A stretch of DNA of 64,000 bases from Bradyrhizobium sp. SZCCT0153 (GCF_018129995.1 NZ_JAFCKS010000001.1:345001-409000), one strand, 5' to 3'; positions 1-8,351 are shown, numbered from the stretch's first letter. A program made the numbers and translations. The notes: generated by a model from the sequence alone, not told the origin.

Positions 1-1274
1 GTCCTGATCGTCTCATCGCCTGCGTCGAACTCGACGTCGCTCCATCGCACGATCTCGCCATGGGCGACGTCGTGCTTCAGCTTGAGGCGATGCGCCAGTC
101 CGATCGGCAGGACGCCGGCCTTGAGGCTCGTAGCCGCCGGCACCAGCTTGCCCCACACCGTGTAGCCGCCTTCTCCGTCCAGCATCTCGCCGGCGCGTAG
201 GTTGCGTTTTGCCACGGAAGCGACGTCGCCGCGGAAGCCATGGGGCTGCCCGGTCGGCTCTCCCCGCAGAGCGGCCGACAGAACCGAAATATTCAGCTCG
301 AGCCCGATCAGATGGTAGGGCTTGTACATCGCAGCGTACCGTCCGCTCGCGTCGGTCTTGAGGCCGTATTGCCTTAAGCAGTCGGCGGCATAGTCGTTCG
401 GCGCCTCCAGCACGACGTAAACGCCCCAGCGCAGGTCGCGAAACACCGGCCGGCCGTCGCGCTCGAGCGAGGAGACCACTTCCACGACGCCGGGTCGCTC
501 CAGCACGCCGCCCTTGCTGCGCGGCCGCATGATGTGCGGCAGATCGTCGACGCCGCAGGGCGGAAACAGCAGGCCCTCCGAAGGCACGTCGAGCCCGCAG
601 GCGTTGGCAATTGCGGCCATCTCGATCGCTGATTTGGTGCCGTCGAGGAAGGAGTTGAACATCTGCGGATTCATGCCTGCCGACTGCGCTTCGCCCGCGG
701 TCAAGCCGTAATGCTGCCAGACGCCATGCGGCGTCACGTCGTGATAGGCCGGCAGGTATTTCGTGCCCTTGCCGGCGGCGACCACACGAAAGCCGGTGGC
801 GCGGGCCCAGTCGACCATTTCTGCCGTCAGCGCCGGCTGGTCGCCATAGGCGAGCGAATAGACCACGCCGGCCTTGCGCGCTTCCTCGGCGAGCAGCGGG
901 CCCGCCAGCACGTCGGCCTCGACATTGACCATCACGATATGCTTGCCGGCTGCGATCGCGGCGCGCGCATGCCTGATGCCGACGGCGGGATTGCCGGTCG
1001 CCTCCACCACCACATCCATCGCGCCGCCGGCAATGGCGCGTGCGCCGTCATCGGTGAAGACGGTCGCGGCAATGCGTGCCGCGTCCCATCCCACTGTGCG
1101 GCAGGCCTCGCGTGCGCGCTCGCGGTCGATGTCGACGATGATGGGCACCTCCAGCCCAGGCGTGTGCGGCACCTGCGCCAGGAACATCGAGCCGAACTTG
1201 CCGGCCCCGATCAGCGCGACGCGGACAGGCTTGCCGGTGGCGGCGCGGGCCTGGAGGAGCCGGAAGAGGTTCAT
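1..1274 (-). CDS. SAF-domain NAD(P)-binding oxidoreductase (homoserine dehydrogenase-like), partial
   Basis: Leftward gene whose 3' end lies beyond the window; about 424 codons are visible from an ATG at 1274. The N-terminus carries a Rossmann dinucleotide site (GAGKFG, residues 23-28) followed by an acidic strand end (IVDIDRERA) and the EATG/NVEAD segments seen in homoserine-dehydrogenase-type oxidoreductases. Near residue 340 a SAF-like segment begins (KRNLRAGEML), a domain shared with antifreeze-like and pilus/flagellar FlgA proteins. Proteins of this architecture are usually annotated as NAD(P)-dependent oxidoreductases of sugar-acid or branched-sugar catabolism; the substrate cannot be read here. 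It follows a dioxygenase and a GntR regulator on the same strand, so a small catabolic operon is likely. Confidence 0.75.
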   Translation of the reverse strand, partial: MNLFRLLQARAATGKPVRVALIGAGKFGSMFLAQVPHTPGLEVPIIVDIDRERAREACRTVGWDAARIAATVFTDDGARAIAGGAMDVVVEATGNPAVGIRHARAAIAAGKHIVMVNVEADVLAGPLLAEEARKAGVVYSLAYGDQPALTAEMVDWARATGFRVVAAGKGTKYLPAYHDVTPHGVWQHYGLTAGEAQSAGMNPQMFNSFLDGTKSAIEMAAIANACGLDVPSEGLLFPPCGVDDLPHIMRPRSKGGVLERPGVVEVVSSLERDGRPVFRDLRWGVYVVLEAPNDYAADCLRQYGLKTDASGRYAAMYKPYHLIGLELNISVLSAALRGEPTGQPHGFRGDVASVAKRNLRAGEMLDGEGGYTVWGKLVPAATSLKAGVLPIGLAHRLKLKHDVAHGEIVRWSDVEFDAGDETIR

Positions 1275-1369
1275 GGGGGATTTATCCGATATTTTCAGCT
1301 GATACGGCTTGCGCTTGGTCCACCTCTCCCAATGGGAGAGGTGGATGGATGGCGCTCATGGCGGCGACT

Positions 1370-2170
1370 TTACTCCGCCGCTTGTCGCGGCGCACGCGCG
1401 AGCCGCACCAGCGCGTCGTCGTCCACCGTCTTGATCGGCGCAAAATCGCGGTGTGCGATGTACTCCGGCCGCGTCGGTGTGCGGATGTAGTTCGAGACCG
1501 CATTCAGCGTCAGGTATACGATCTTGCGCGGGTAGGGCGTGATGTTGCCGCTAGAGCCATGCACGAGATTGCCGTGGAACATCAGCATGCCGCCGGGCTT
1601 ACCGGTCGGCGCGACGATGCCGCCTTGCTTGACGAGACGCGTCACGGTCTCCTCGTCCAGCGTCCACAGCGGATAGGAGGTGGTCGAGAGGTCATGCGAG
1701 GCCTTGAGGTCGCCGGCGTGCTGACTTTGCGGCACCAGCATCAGGGGACCGTTGATCGGCATCACCTCGTCGAGGAAGATCGCGATGTTCATCGCGCGCG
1801 GCTCCGGCATGCCGTCGTCGCGCTTCCAGGTGCCGTAATCCTGGTGCCACTGCCAGACATCGCCGGTGAAGGCCGATTTCGCGTTGATCTTGAACTGGTG
1901 CATGTAGACCGGCTCGCCGAACAGCTGCTCGACCGGGTCGATCATGCGCGGATGCGCACCGAGGATGCGGAAAGCCTCGTTATAGAGGTGCGCGGCAAAC
2001 GCGGTGCGCGGCGCGCCGCTCTTCTCGCGCCAGACCTCCGGCCGGTTGGCGTCGTAGATGCCGACCGCCTCGCGCGCGAGCAAGTCCACTTCCTCCTGGC
2101 TGAACAATTCGGGCAGGAACAGCCAGCCCTCGCGATGGAAGAACTCCAATTGCTCCTGGGACAGTTTCAT
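1370..2170 (-). CDS. Phytanoyl-CoA dioxygenase family protein, ectoine hydroxylase (EctD)-like
   Basis: 266-residue Fe(II)/2-oxoglutarate-dependent oxygenase. The HxD iron motif is at H109 and D111, inside a stretch (WHQDYGTW then DDGMPEPR) that closely follows the EctD signature, in which WHSDFETW precedes EDGMPxPR. The distal iron histidine is H204 in HGSSGNITPYPR, also EctD-like, and NGPLMLVP (residues 140-147) is shared. EctD enzymes hydroxylate ectoine, but no ectABC genes are in view and key substrate residues differ, so another small substrate is plausible. It lies 95 bases upstream of the SAF oxidoreductase on the same strand and downstream of a GntR regulator; hydroxylation followed by NAD(P)-linked oxidation is an inferred pathway. 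Confidence 0.8.
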   Translation of the reverse strand: MKLSQEQLEFFHREGWLFLPELFSQEEVDLLAREAVGIYDANRPEVWREKSGAPRTAFAAHLYNEAFRILGAHPRMIDPVEQLFGEPVYMHQFKINAKSAFTGDVWQWHQDYGTWKRDDGMPEPRAMNIAIFLDEVMPINGPLMLVPQSQHAGDLKASHDLSTTSYPLWTLDEETVTRLVKQGGIVAPTGKPGGMLMFHGNLVHGSSGNITPYPRKIVYLTLNAVSNYIRTPTRPEYIAHRDFAPIKTVDDDALVRLARAPRQAAE

Positions 2171-2204
2171 GGGTCGTCCTCCTGCTTTGATTTTTGTTAT
2201 CGCT

Positions 2205-2240
2205 CGTCATGGCCGGGCTTGACCCGGCCATCCACGTCTT
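2205..2240. repeat. Intergenic palindromic repeat with 9-bp stem
   Basis: ATGGCCGGG (2209-2217) and CCCGGCCAT (2223-2231) form a perfect stem with a five-base loop, between the GntR gene and the dioxygenase gene. This resembles the abundant short palindromes of Bradyrhizobium and Rhodopseudomonas intergenic regions. It could attenuate readthrough or stabilise mRNA; there is no T tract. Confidence 0.6.
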
Positions 2241-2255
2241 TGGCGGTGGTGGTCG

Positions 2256-2933
2256 CTACGCCGCCACCTCGTCTGTCGCCCTCAATCTCTCCTCGGTCAT
2301 CCGTCCCGCCGTCTGCGCATGTGCGAGCGCCGCACGTTCGGCCGCCGCCGAATCGCCAGCGAGAATATGTCCGGCGATATCGGCATGCTCGGCCCAGGCG
2401 CTACCGCGATAATCGAGCTCCGACAACACCGTCGCCATCGAGCGGCGCATATGCGGCCATTGCGGCGCGATCGTCTCCTCGATCACGGGATTGCCGGCGA
2501 GCTGATAGATCGCGCGATGAAAATCGACGTCGAGCGCAATGAGCTCGGCGAGCGCAGTGTTGCGATCGATCCCGCGTCCGGCGGCGAGCGCCGCCTCCAG
2601 CCGCGCGCGTCCCGCCGCGTCGGTGCCGGCGCGCTCCGCGGCGAGCCGCGCCGCCAGCGCATCGATGGCGCCGCGCACCTCATAGAGCTGGCGGATGCGC
2701 GCGGGGTCGAGCTGGGTGACTTCGAAACCGCGCCGGCCGCTCTCGGCGACCAGTCCCTGCCGGTGCAACAGGTGCAGCGCATGCGACACCGGCTGGCGCG
2801 ACACCCCGAGCTTGTCCGCCAACTCGTTCTGCCGGATACGCTGGCCAGGCTGCAGCGTGCGGTCCGAGATCGCCTCCAGGATTCGCGCATAGACCTGGTC
2901 GATCAGGTTCGGAAGCGGGTCGAGAGGGATCAC
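2256..2933 (-). CDS. GntR family (FCD subfamily) transcriptional regulator
   Basis: The N-terminal winged helix spans roughly residues 10-75 (ARILEAISDRTLQPGQRIRQNELADKLGVSRQPV), followed by an all-helical FCD ligand-binding domain with acidic/His metal-type positions (ALDVDFHRAIYQLAGN). I chose a GTG start at 2933 (225 residues) because a CGGAG ribosome site lies 8 bases upstream. The longer ATG start at 3008 would place a 20-bp perfect palindrome inside the coding region. That palindrome is the likely autoregulatory operator. The following leftward genes, an EctD-like dioxygenase and a SAF oxidoreductase, are the probable targets. The effector is unknown, though FCD regulators usually bind small organic acids. 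Confidence 0.85.
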   Translation of the reverse strand: MIPLDPLPNLIDQVYARILEAISDRTLQPGQRIRQNELADKLGVSRQPVSHALHLLHRQGLVAESGRRGFEVTQLDPARIRQLYEVRGAIDALAARLAAERAGTDAAGRARLEAALAAGRGIDRNTALAELIALDVDFHRAIYQLAGNPVIEETIAPQWPHMRRSMATVLSELDYRGSAWAEHADIAGHILAGDSAAAERAALAHAQTAGRMTEERLRATDEVAA

Positions 2934-2958
2934 GCCGGCGGCTCCGAAAACGCAATGA

Positions 2959-2978
2959 GAATACGGAATTCCGTATTC
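2959..2978. promoter_or_regulatory. Perfect 20-bp palindrome, candidate GntR operator
   Basis: GAATACGGAA followed directly by its reverse complement TTCCGTATTC. It is centred about 36 bases upstream of the preferred GTG start of the GntR gene, an ideal place for an autoregulatory operator. FCD regulators typically bind short A/T-rich dyads of this kind. Nothing else in the window matches it by eye. Confidence 0.7.
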
Positions 2979-3126
2979 GAATCTATAACGCGCCGGCGAT
3001 GGCGTCAATGAGGACCGGTGCCGTGTCGAAGGTCCTTTTGGCGATCCCCTAAGTCATTGATATTGTTATCGCCGTGTACTGTGCATGGGGTTGTTTTGCC
3101 GGACCATGGCCAAGACCCGATCCCGC

Positions 3127-3939
3127 CTACTCCCCCAGAAACCTCGTTACCACCTCGCCGAACTCCAGCGGCGCCTGCTCGAACATCCAGTGGCCGACAT
3201 TGGGGATCACCGCCGTCTTGCTGCCCGTGATGTGCGCGGCCAGCACGCGCCACATCACCGACAGGCTTCCCGTCGTCGCGCCGCCGCCGATCAGCAGCGT
3301 CGGCGTCCGGATCGCCTGCGCGTCCGCGAGCGTGTAGGGCCGCCGCTGCTCGTTGATCTGGCCGAGAAAGGTGATGGCGTTGTCGCGCAGTTGCTGCTTG
3401 GCCGCTGCCGGCACGCGCCGCCACGAGCCGTCGCCCTCGATGCCTTCGTAGAAATTCTGCAGCGCGCCCTCGATGTCGCCGGCGCGGATCATCTCGACGG
3501 AACGTGCGGTCTTCGCGGCCAGCGGCGGGTGCGCGGGCGTGCCTTCCGGCGTCGGCAGGCTGGCATCGAGATCGCCGCCCGGCTCGGCGAGCACCAGCTT
3601 TCGCAGCAGATCAGGCCGCGCCTGGGCGACCCGAAACGCGATGTGCCCACCGCGCGAATGGCCCATCAGATCGACCGGCGCTGGCCTGACCTGCTCGATG
3701 AAGCCGATCACGTCGGCGACGTGCTGGGCCATCTTGTAGTCGTCGCCGGCGGCGCCCCAGTGCTCGGGAAAGAAGTGCCGCAGGCTCACCGAGATGACGC
3801 GATGAGATTTCGACAGCGGGCCGAGCACGGAATACCAGGTGCGGAAATCCCCGAGCGTGCCGTGCACGCAGACCAGCGGCGGACCTTCTCCGACTTCGAG
3901 ATAGGCCATGTCGTAATCGTTGACGCGAATGCTCTGCAT
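3127..3939 (-). CDS. Alpha/beta hydrolase (second of tandem pair)
   Basis: 270 residues from an ATG at 3939, two bases after the stop of the upstream paralogue, so the pair is co-transcribed. Alpha/beta-hydrolase marks are the oxyanion motif VHGTL near residue 27, the nucleophile elbow GHSRG (Ser about 95), and a C-terminal catalytic His in NVGHWMFEQ. The usual Asp after strand 7 is absent (LLIGGGATTG); an acid after strand 6 (LAEPGGDLD) may serve instead, as in some haloalkane dehalogenase relatives. A longer open frame upstream in the same phase is a shadow of the first hydrolase. The substrate is unknown: an ester, lactone or C-C bond hydrolase are all possible. Confidence 0.8.
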   Translation of the reverse strand: MQSIRVNDYDMAYLEVGEGPPLVCVHGTLGDFRTWYSVLGPLSKSHRVISVSLRHFFPEHWGAAGDDYKMAQHVADVIGFIEQVRPAPVDLMGHSRGGHIAFRVAQARPDLLRKLVLAEPGGDLDASLPTPEGTPAHPPLAAKTARSVEMIRAGDIEGALQNFYEGIEGDGSWRRVPAAAKQQLRDNAITFLGQINEQRRPYTLADAQAIRTPTLLIGGGATTGSLSVMWRVLAAHITGSKTAVIPNVGHWMFEQAPLEFGEVVTRFLGE

Positions 3940-3941
3940 GT

Positions 3942-4760
3942 TCAGCCCGCCAGAAAGTCCAGAACCACTTCGGAATATTTTTGCGGCGCCTGCTCGAACA
4001 TCGGATGCGTCGCGTTCGGGATCACCGCCGTCTTGGAGTAGGGCACATGCGCGGCCAGCGCATGCAGCACCTTCGGCAGCAGGCCCTTGGTCCGCGCGCC
4101 CAGGATGAACAGCGTCGGCATCTTGATCGCCTCCGCATCCGCCTTCGAGAATGGCGGGCGATTGTCGCGGACCTGGCCGATCAGCGTAAAGGCGTTGTCG
4201 CGAAGGTTCTGCTTCACCAGGGCCGGCAGCCGCGGCCAGGTGCCGGCGCCTTCCAGTGTGTCGACGAAGACGGCGAGGCCGCCATCGACATCGCCGGCCG
4301 CGATCTTCTCCGCCGAGGCCGTGAACCGCGCCAGCAGCGGCGAGGGGCCGCCGGCATAATCCGGATCGAGGCTCGCATCGAGCTCGCCGCCGGGCTCGGC
4401 CAGGATCAGCCTGCGTAGTAGATCCGGCCGGCGTTGCGCGACTCGGAAGCAGATGTGCCCGCCGCGGGAATGGCCCATCAGGTCGACCGGGCCGAGGTCG
4501 AGCGTCTCGATGAAGGCGATGACGTCGTCGACATGCTGGGCGATCGAATAGGTGTTTCCTACACCGTCCCACCGATCGGGAAAGAAGTGCCTGAGGCTGA
4601 CGGCGATCACCCGGTGCCGTTGCGTCAGCGGTCCGAGCACGCAGCCCCAGACGCGGAAGTCGTTGAGCGAGCCGTGCACGCAGACCAGCGGCGGCCCGCC
4701 TTTGTCCTGGCCCACGTCGAGATAGGGCATGTCGTAACCGTTGACGTGGAGGCTTTGCAT
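3942..4760 (-). CDS. Alpha/beta hydrolase (first of tandem pair)
   Basis: 272-residue paralogue of the adjacent downstream gene; the two align almost without gaps (MQSLHVNGYDM versus MQSIRVNDYDM at the start). The oxyanion loop is VHGSL at residues 28-32, the nucleophile Ser98 lies in GHSRG, and the catalytic His lies in NATHPMFEQAP. As in its neighbour, the canonical acid after strand 7 is missing (ILGARTKG), and an acidic residue after strand 6 (LAEPGGELD) is the candidate replacement. It is the promoter-proximal member of a two-gene leftward unit, divergent from the alkyltransferase gene. Tandem duplication followed by divergence is the simplest history. Confidence 0.8.
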   Translation of the reverse strand: MQSLHVNGYDMPYLDVGQDKGGPPLVCVHGSLNDFRVWGCVLGPLTQRHRVIAVSLRHFFPDRWDGVGNTYSIAQHVDDVIAFIETLDLGPVDLMGHSRGGHICFRVAQRRPDLLRRLILAEPGGELDASLDPDYAGGPSPLLARFTASAEKIAAGDVDGGLAVFVDTLEGAGTWPRLPALVKQNLRDNAFTLIGQVRDNRPPFSKADAEAIKMPTLFILGARTKGLLPKVLHALAAHVPYSKTAVIPNATHPMFEQAPQKYSEVVLDFLAG

Positions 4761-4898
4761 TCTGGGCTCGCGCGAAGGAACAGGAACTCCTGTGCAAGAT
4801 TCCCGGAAACCGGGTGGATCGCAACTATTTCCAAGCCTAGATTTAGCTTGAGATCACACTGGGGGCCTGCGACGAGGAAGCAAGCCAGGAACCAAGCC

Positions 4899-5441
4899 AT
4901 GACCGACCAGCATTTTGCCCTGTTCGACACCAGGATCGGCCTCTGTGCCGTCGCCTGGGGTCCGCGCGGCATCAATGGCACGCAACTGCCGATGGGCGGC
5001 GAGCAGAAGATCCGCACCCGCATCAGCCAGCGCCATGCTGACGCCACCGAAGCCGAGCCGACCGCCGAAGTGCAGCAGGCGATCGACCGGATCTCAAATT
5101 TGCTCGCGGGCGAGCCTGACGACCTCACCGACATCCCGCTCGATCTCGATGGCGTTCCCGACTTCAACCGCGGCGTCTACGAGATCGCCCGCGCCATCCC
5201 GCCCGGCAGGACCATCACCTATGGCGACATCGCCAAGCAGCTCGGCGGCGTTCAGCTATCGCGCGATGTCGGCCAGGCGCTCGGCCGCAACCCTTGCCCG
5301 ATCGTCGTGCCCTGCCATCGCGTGCTGGCCGCCGGCAACAAGCCCGGCGGCTTCTCCGCGAATGGCGGCGTGGTGACGAAGCTGAAGATGCTGGAGATCG
5401 AAGGCGCGCTGGTGAACCACACGCCGAGCTTGTTTGATTGA
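4899..5441 (+). CDS. Methylated-DNA-[protein]-cysteine S-methyltransferase
   Basis: 180 residues from ATG 4899. The C-terminal half is the Ada/Ogt DNA-repair fold: a helix-turn-helix (ITYGDIAKQLG, about 106-116), the arginine-finger region, and the active-site PCHR (Cys139), which irreversibly accepts alkyl groups from O6-alkylguanine. The N-terminal half is a typical poorly conserved ribonuclease-like domain. It stands alone between a divergent hydrolase pair and a convergent acyl-CoA synthetase, with no ada regulator visible. The longer frame that begins at 4434 runs antisense to the hydrolase gene and was not used. A DNA-repair role is firm; which alkyl adducts are preferred is unknown. 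Confidence 0.9.
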   Translation: MTDQHFALFDTRIGLCAVAWGPRGINGTQLPMGGEQKIRTRISQRHADATEAEPTAEVQQAIDRISNLLAGEPDDLTDIPLDLDGVPDFNRGVYEIARAIPPGRTITYGDIAKQLGGVQLSRDVGQALGRNPCPIVVPCHRVLAAGNKPGGFSANGGVVTKLKMLEIEGALVNHTPSLFD

Positions 5442-5450
5442 GGCTGAGCG

Positions 5451-6995
5451 CTAAATCCTCGCCGCCGCCTTCGGCCAATATCTGTCGCGCAAATGCCGCT
5501 TCACCAGCTTGCCGGTGGGCGTGCGCGGCAGCTCGGCTTCGAAATCGATCGAGCGCGGGCACTTGATCGCGGACAGGCGGCTCTTGCAGTACGCGATCAG
5601 GTCGGCTTCGAGCTCCTTGCCGGCGCGACTCATGTCGTGTGGCTGCACCACCGCCTTCACCTCCTCGCCCATCTCCTCGTTCGGCACGCCGAACACGGCG
5701 ACGTCGGCGATCTCGGGGTGGGTGATCAGCACGTCCTCGGTCTCCTGCGGATAGATGTTCACCCCTCCGGAGATGATCATGTAGGACTTGCGATCGGTGA
5801 GAAACAGGAAGCCGTCCTTGTCGAGATAGCCGACGTCGCCCAGCGTCGACCAGCCTTTGGCGTTGTAGGCCTTTTTCGTCTTCTCGGGATCATTGTGATA
5901 GGTGAACGCGGGCGCGTCGGCGAAATAGACCGTTCCGATCTCGCCGGTCGGCTGTTCCTCGTCGTTCTCGTCCAGGATCTTGATCTTGCCGACCACGGCG
6001 CGGCCGACGCTGCCGCGATGCTCCAGCCATTGCTGCGAGTTGCAGACGGTGACGCCGTTGCCTTCCGAACCGGCATAATACTCGATCAGGATCGGTCCCC
6101 ACCATTCGATCATCTTTGCCTTGACGTCGACGGGGCAGGGGGCTGCGGCGTGGATCGCGCCCTTGAGCGTCGAGACGTCGTATTTCGTGCGGACGTCGTC
6201 CGGCAGCTTCAGCATGCGCACGAACATGGTCGGCACCAGCTGAGACTGCGTGACCTTGTATTTTTCGACCAGCTTCAAGAACTCTTCGGCGTCGAAATGC
6301 TCCATGATGATGGAGGTGCCGCCGAGCACGATCGCCATCATGTTGAAGCGCAGGGGAGCGGCGTGATAGAGCGGCGCCGGAGACAGATAGGTGCTCTCGG
6401 CGTTCATGCCGCACATGTCGGCGCAGAGGACGCGCAGAAACGCGTTCGGCACGTCGATCTTGTTGCCCTCGAACGCCTTCTTGATGCCCTTGGGCCGGCC
6501 GGTCGTTCCCGACGAATACAGCATGTCGTAACCGGCGACCTCGTCGGCGATCGGCGTCACCGGCTGCGCTGCCGCTTCCTTGTCGTAGGAGCGGAATCCC
6601 GGCAGCGGTTCGTCCATCATGTAGAAGATCGGCTCGCCCGGTGTGCCCTTGATCAGGGCCTTGATCTGGTCGGCGCATTTCGGCGTGGTGATCACGACCT
6701 TGGCGCCGCAGTCGGCGATGATGTAGTCGATCTCGTCCTGCTTCAGATAACGGCTGATCGCGGTGTAATAGAGCCCGCTGCGTTGTGCCGCCCAGCAGAT
6801 CTCCATGAAGGCGAGGCGGTTCTCCATCAGCAGCGCGATGTGGTCGCCGGCCTTCAGGCCGAGCGACCGGAACAGGTTTGCGCCCTGGTTCGAGAGCTCG
6901 TCCAGCTCGCGATAGCTGATCGCCTTGCCGGTCCCGGCCATCCGGTAGGCGATCTTGTCGGGCGTGGTGCGGGCGTGGATGGAGGGGTGGGTCAT
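5451..6995 (-). CDS. AMP-forming acyl-CoA synthetase (fatty-acid ligase type)
   Basis: 514-residue ANL-superfamily ligase that activates a carboxylic acid with ATP and CoA. The P-loop motif YSSGTTGRPKG is at 160-170, an A5-type motif (EYYAGSEGNG) follows near 316, the hinge and A8 region (GDVGYLDKDGFLFLTDR) follow, and the catalytic lysine is in PRTPTGKLVKR near the C-terminus. The ATG has a GAGGAAA ribosome site. It is the promoter-distal partner of a thiolase transcribed leftward from the TetR intergenic region. In this island it most likely supplies acyl-CoA for the beta-oxidation enzymes, but its chain-length or ring preference cannot be read. Confidence 0.88.
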   Translation of the reverse strand: MTHPSIHARTTPDKIAYRMAGTGKAISYRELDELSNQGANLFRSLGLKAGDHIALLMENRLAFMEICWAAQRSGLYYTAISRYLKQDEIDYIIADCGAKVVITTPKCADQIKALIKGTPGEPIFYMMDEPLPGFRSYDKEAAAQPVTPIADEVAGYDMLYSSGTTGRPKGIKKAFEGNKIDVPNAFLRVLCADMCGMNAESTYLSPAPLYHAAPLRFNMMAIVLGGTSIIMEHFDAEEFLKLVEKYKVTQSQLVPTMFVRMLKLPDDVRTKYDVSTLKGAIHAAAPCPVDVKAKMIEWWGPILIEYYAGSEGNGVTVCNSQQWLEHRGSVGRAVVGKIKILDENDEEQPTGEIGTVYFADAPAFTYHNDPEKTKKAYNAKGWSTLGDVGYLDKDGFLFLTDRKSYMIISGGVNIYPQETEDVLITHPEIADVAVFGVPNEEMGEEVKAVVQPHDMSRAGKELEADLIAYCKSRLSAIKCPRSIDFEAELPRTPTGKLVKRHLRDRYWPKAAARI

Positions 6996-7011
6996 GGCGT
7001 TTCCTCAAACC

Positions 7012-7091
7012 GCGAATGGCGAGCAGCGAATGGCGAATAGGGAAGGGCAAACCGCTCTTCGCCTACTCACCATTCGCTGCTCGCCATTCAC
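7012..7091. repeat. Long imperfect inverted repeat between ligase and thiolase genes
   Basis: A 30-base left arm (7012-7041, beginning GCGAATGGCGAGCAGC) is matched by its reverse complement at 7062-7091 with about 27 of 30 positions identical, around a 20-base centre. Shorter GCGAATGG units repeat within each arm. It is a strong potential RNA hairpin between two co-oriented genes and resembles a dispersed Bradyrhizobium repeat. Confidence 0.75.
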
Positions 7092-7108
7092 TACTCGCTT
7101 TTGTTTTG

Positions 7109-8281
7109 TTACAGCCGCTCGACGATCGTGACGTTGGCCATGCCGCCGCCTTCGCACATGGTCTGCAGGCCGTAGCGCTTGCCGCGCTGGTGCAGCGCGT
7201 GCACCAGCGTCGTCATCAGCTTGGTGCCGGAGCCGCCGAGCGGATGGCCGAGCGCGATGGCGCCGCCATTGACGTTGAGGCGCGCCGGATCGGCGCCGGT
7301 GGTCTTCAGCCACCCGGTGGGCACCGAGGCGAAGGCCTCGTTGACCTCGAACAGGTCAATGTCGTCGATCGTCATGCCGGCCTTCTCCAGCGCACGCTTG
7401 GTGGCGTGCAGCGGTGCGTCCAGCATGATCACGGGATCGCCGCCCATCATCGTCATGTGGTGGATGCGCGCCAGCGGCTTGACGCCGAGCTGCTTCAAGC
7501 CGCGCTCGTTCACGACCATCACGCCGGAGGCGCCGTCGCAGATCTGGCTGGCACTCGCCGCGGTGAGCTTGCCGTTCTCGGCGATCAGCTTGACGCCCTT
7601 GATGCCGTCGAGCGTGGCGTCGAAGCGGATGCCTTCGTCGATGTGGTGGGTGTCCTTGGAACCGTCGGCGCGGGTGATCTCCAGCGGCACGATCTCCTTC
7701 TTGAAGTGGCCGGCTTGGGTCGCCGCGATCGCGCGCTGGTGGCTGTTGTAGGAGTACTCGTCGAGCTCATCCTTCGACAGGCCATACTTCTCGGCCATCA
7801 TCTCCGCGCCGGTAAACTGGCTGAACACGATGTTCGGATATTTGTGCTCGATGCCCGGGCTCTTGTAATTGCCAAAGCCGTTCTTGGCCGGAAGCTGCGA
7901 GGAAAGACCCATCGGCACGCGCGTCATCGATTCCACGCCGGCAGCGATCACCACGTCCATCGCGCCGGACATCACGGCCTGCGCCGCGAAGTGCAGCGCC
8001 TGCTGCGAGGAGCCGCATTGGCGGTCGATCGAGGTGCCAGGCACGCTCTCCGGCAATTTCGAGGCCATGATCGCGTTGCGCGCGACGTTGTTGGACTGCT
8101 CGCCGACCTGCATCACGCAGCCCATGATCACGTCCTCGACCAGGGCGGGATCGACCCTGGTGCGATCGACCAGCTCGTCCAGCACTTTTGCGGCGAGATC
8201 GGCCGGATGCCAGCCGGCGAGGCGGCGCCCCTTGCGCCCGCCGGCGGTACGCGCAGCGGCGACGATATAAGCCTCGGCCAT
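7109..8281 (-). CDS. Acetyl-CoA C-acyltransferase (thiolase)
   Basis: 390-residue thiolase that cleaves 3-ketoacyl-CoA to acetyl-CoA and a shortened acyl-CoA. The acyl-accepting Cys89 lies in DRQCGSSQQA, the catalytic His in NGGAIALGHPLGGSG, and the C-terminal Cys in CEGGGMAN. The start is supported by a GGGAGAG ribosome site. It is the first gene leftward of a divergent region shared with a TetR-type regulator and completes the cycle begun by the dehydrogenases and hydratase on the other strand. The family also includes biosynthetic thiolases; the catabolic neighbourhood argues for degradation. Confidence 0.92.
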   Translation of the reverse strand: MAEAYIVAAARTAGGRKGRRLAGWHPADLAAKVLDELVDRTRVDPALVEDVIMGCVMQVGEQSNNVARNAIMASKLPESVPGTSIDRQCGSSQQALHFAAQAVMSGAMDVVIAAGVESMTRVPMGLSSQLPAKNGFGNYKSPGIEHKYPNIVFSQFTGAEMMAEKYGLSKDELDEYSYNSHQRAIAATQAGHFKKEIVPLEITRADGSKDTHHIDEGIRFDATLDGIKGVKLIAENGKLTAASASQICDGASGVMVVNERGLKQLGVKPLARIHHMTMMGGDPVIMLDAPLHATKRALEKAGMTIDDIDLFEVNEAFASVPTGWLKTTGADPARLNVNGGAIALGHPLGGSGTKLMTTLVHALHQRGKRYGLQTMCEGGGMANVTIVERL

Positions 8282-8351
8282 TTCGGTCTCTCCCTGGATT
8301 GTTCTGTATCGCTGTGGACTGTCGGGGCGGATTTAAGGGTCGAGTTATCGT

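Noticed and set aside
711..1490. Long rightward frame of 259 codons antisense to the SAF oxidoreductase
   Set aside because: It is a high-G+C shadow of the minus-strand gene, with no ribosome site or family pattern and a low-complexity protein.
3127..4824. A 565-codon frame that appears to fuse both hydrolases
   Set aside because: Its first 295 codons are in a different phase from the first hydrolase and are Arg/Ala-rich shadow sequence; only the 3' 270 codons are real.
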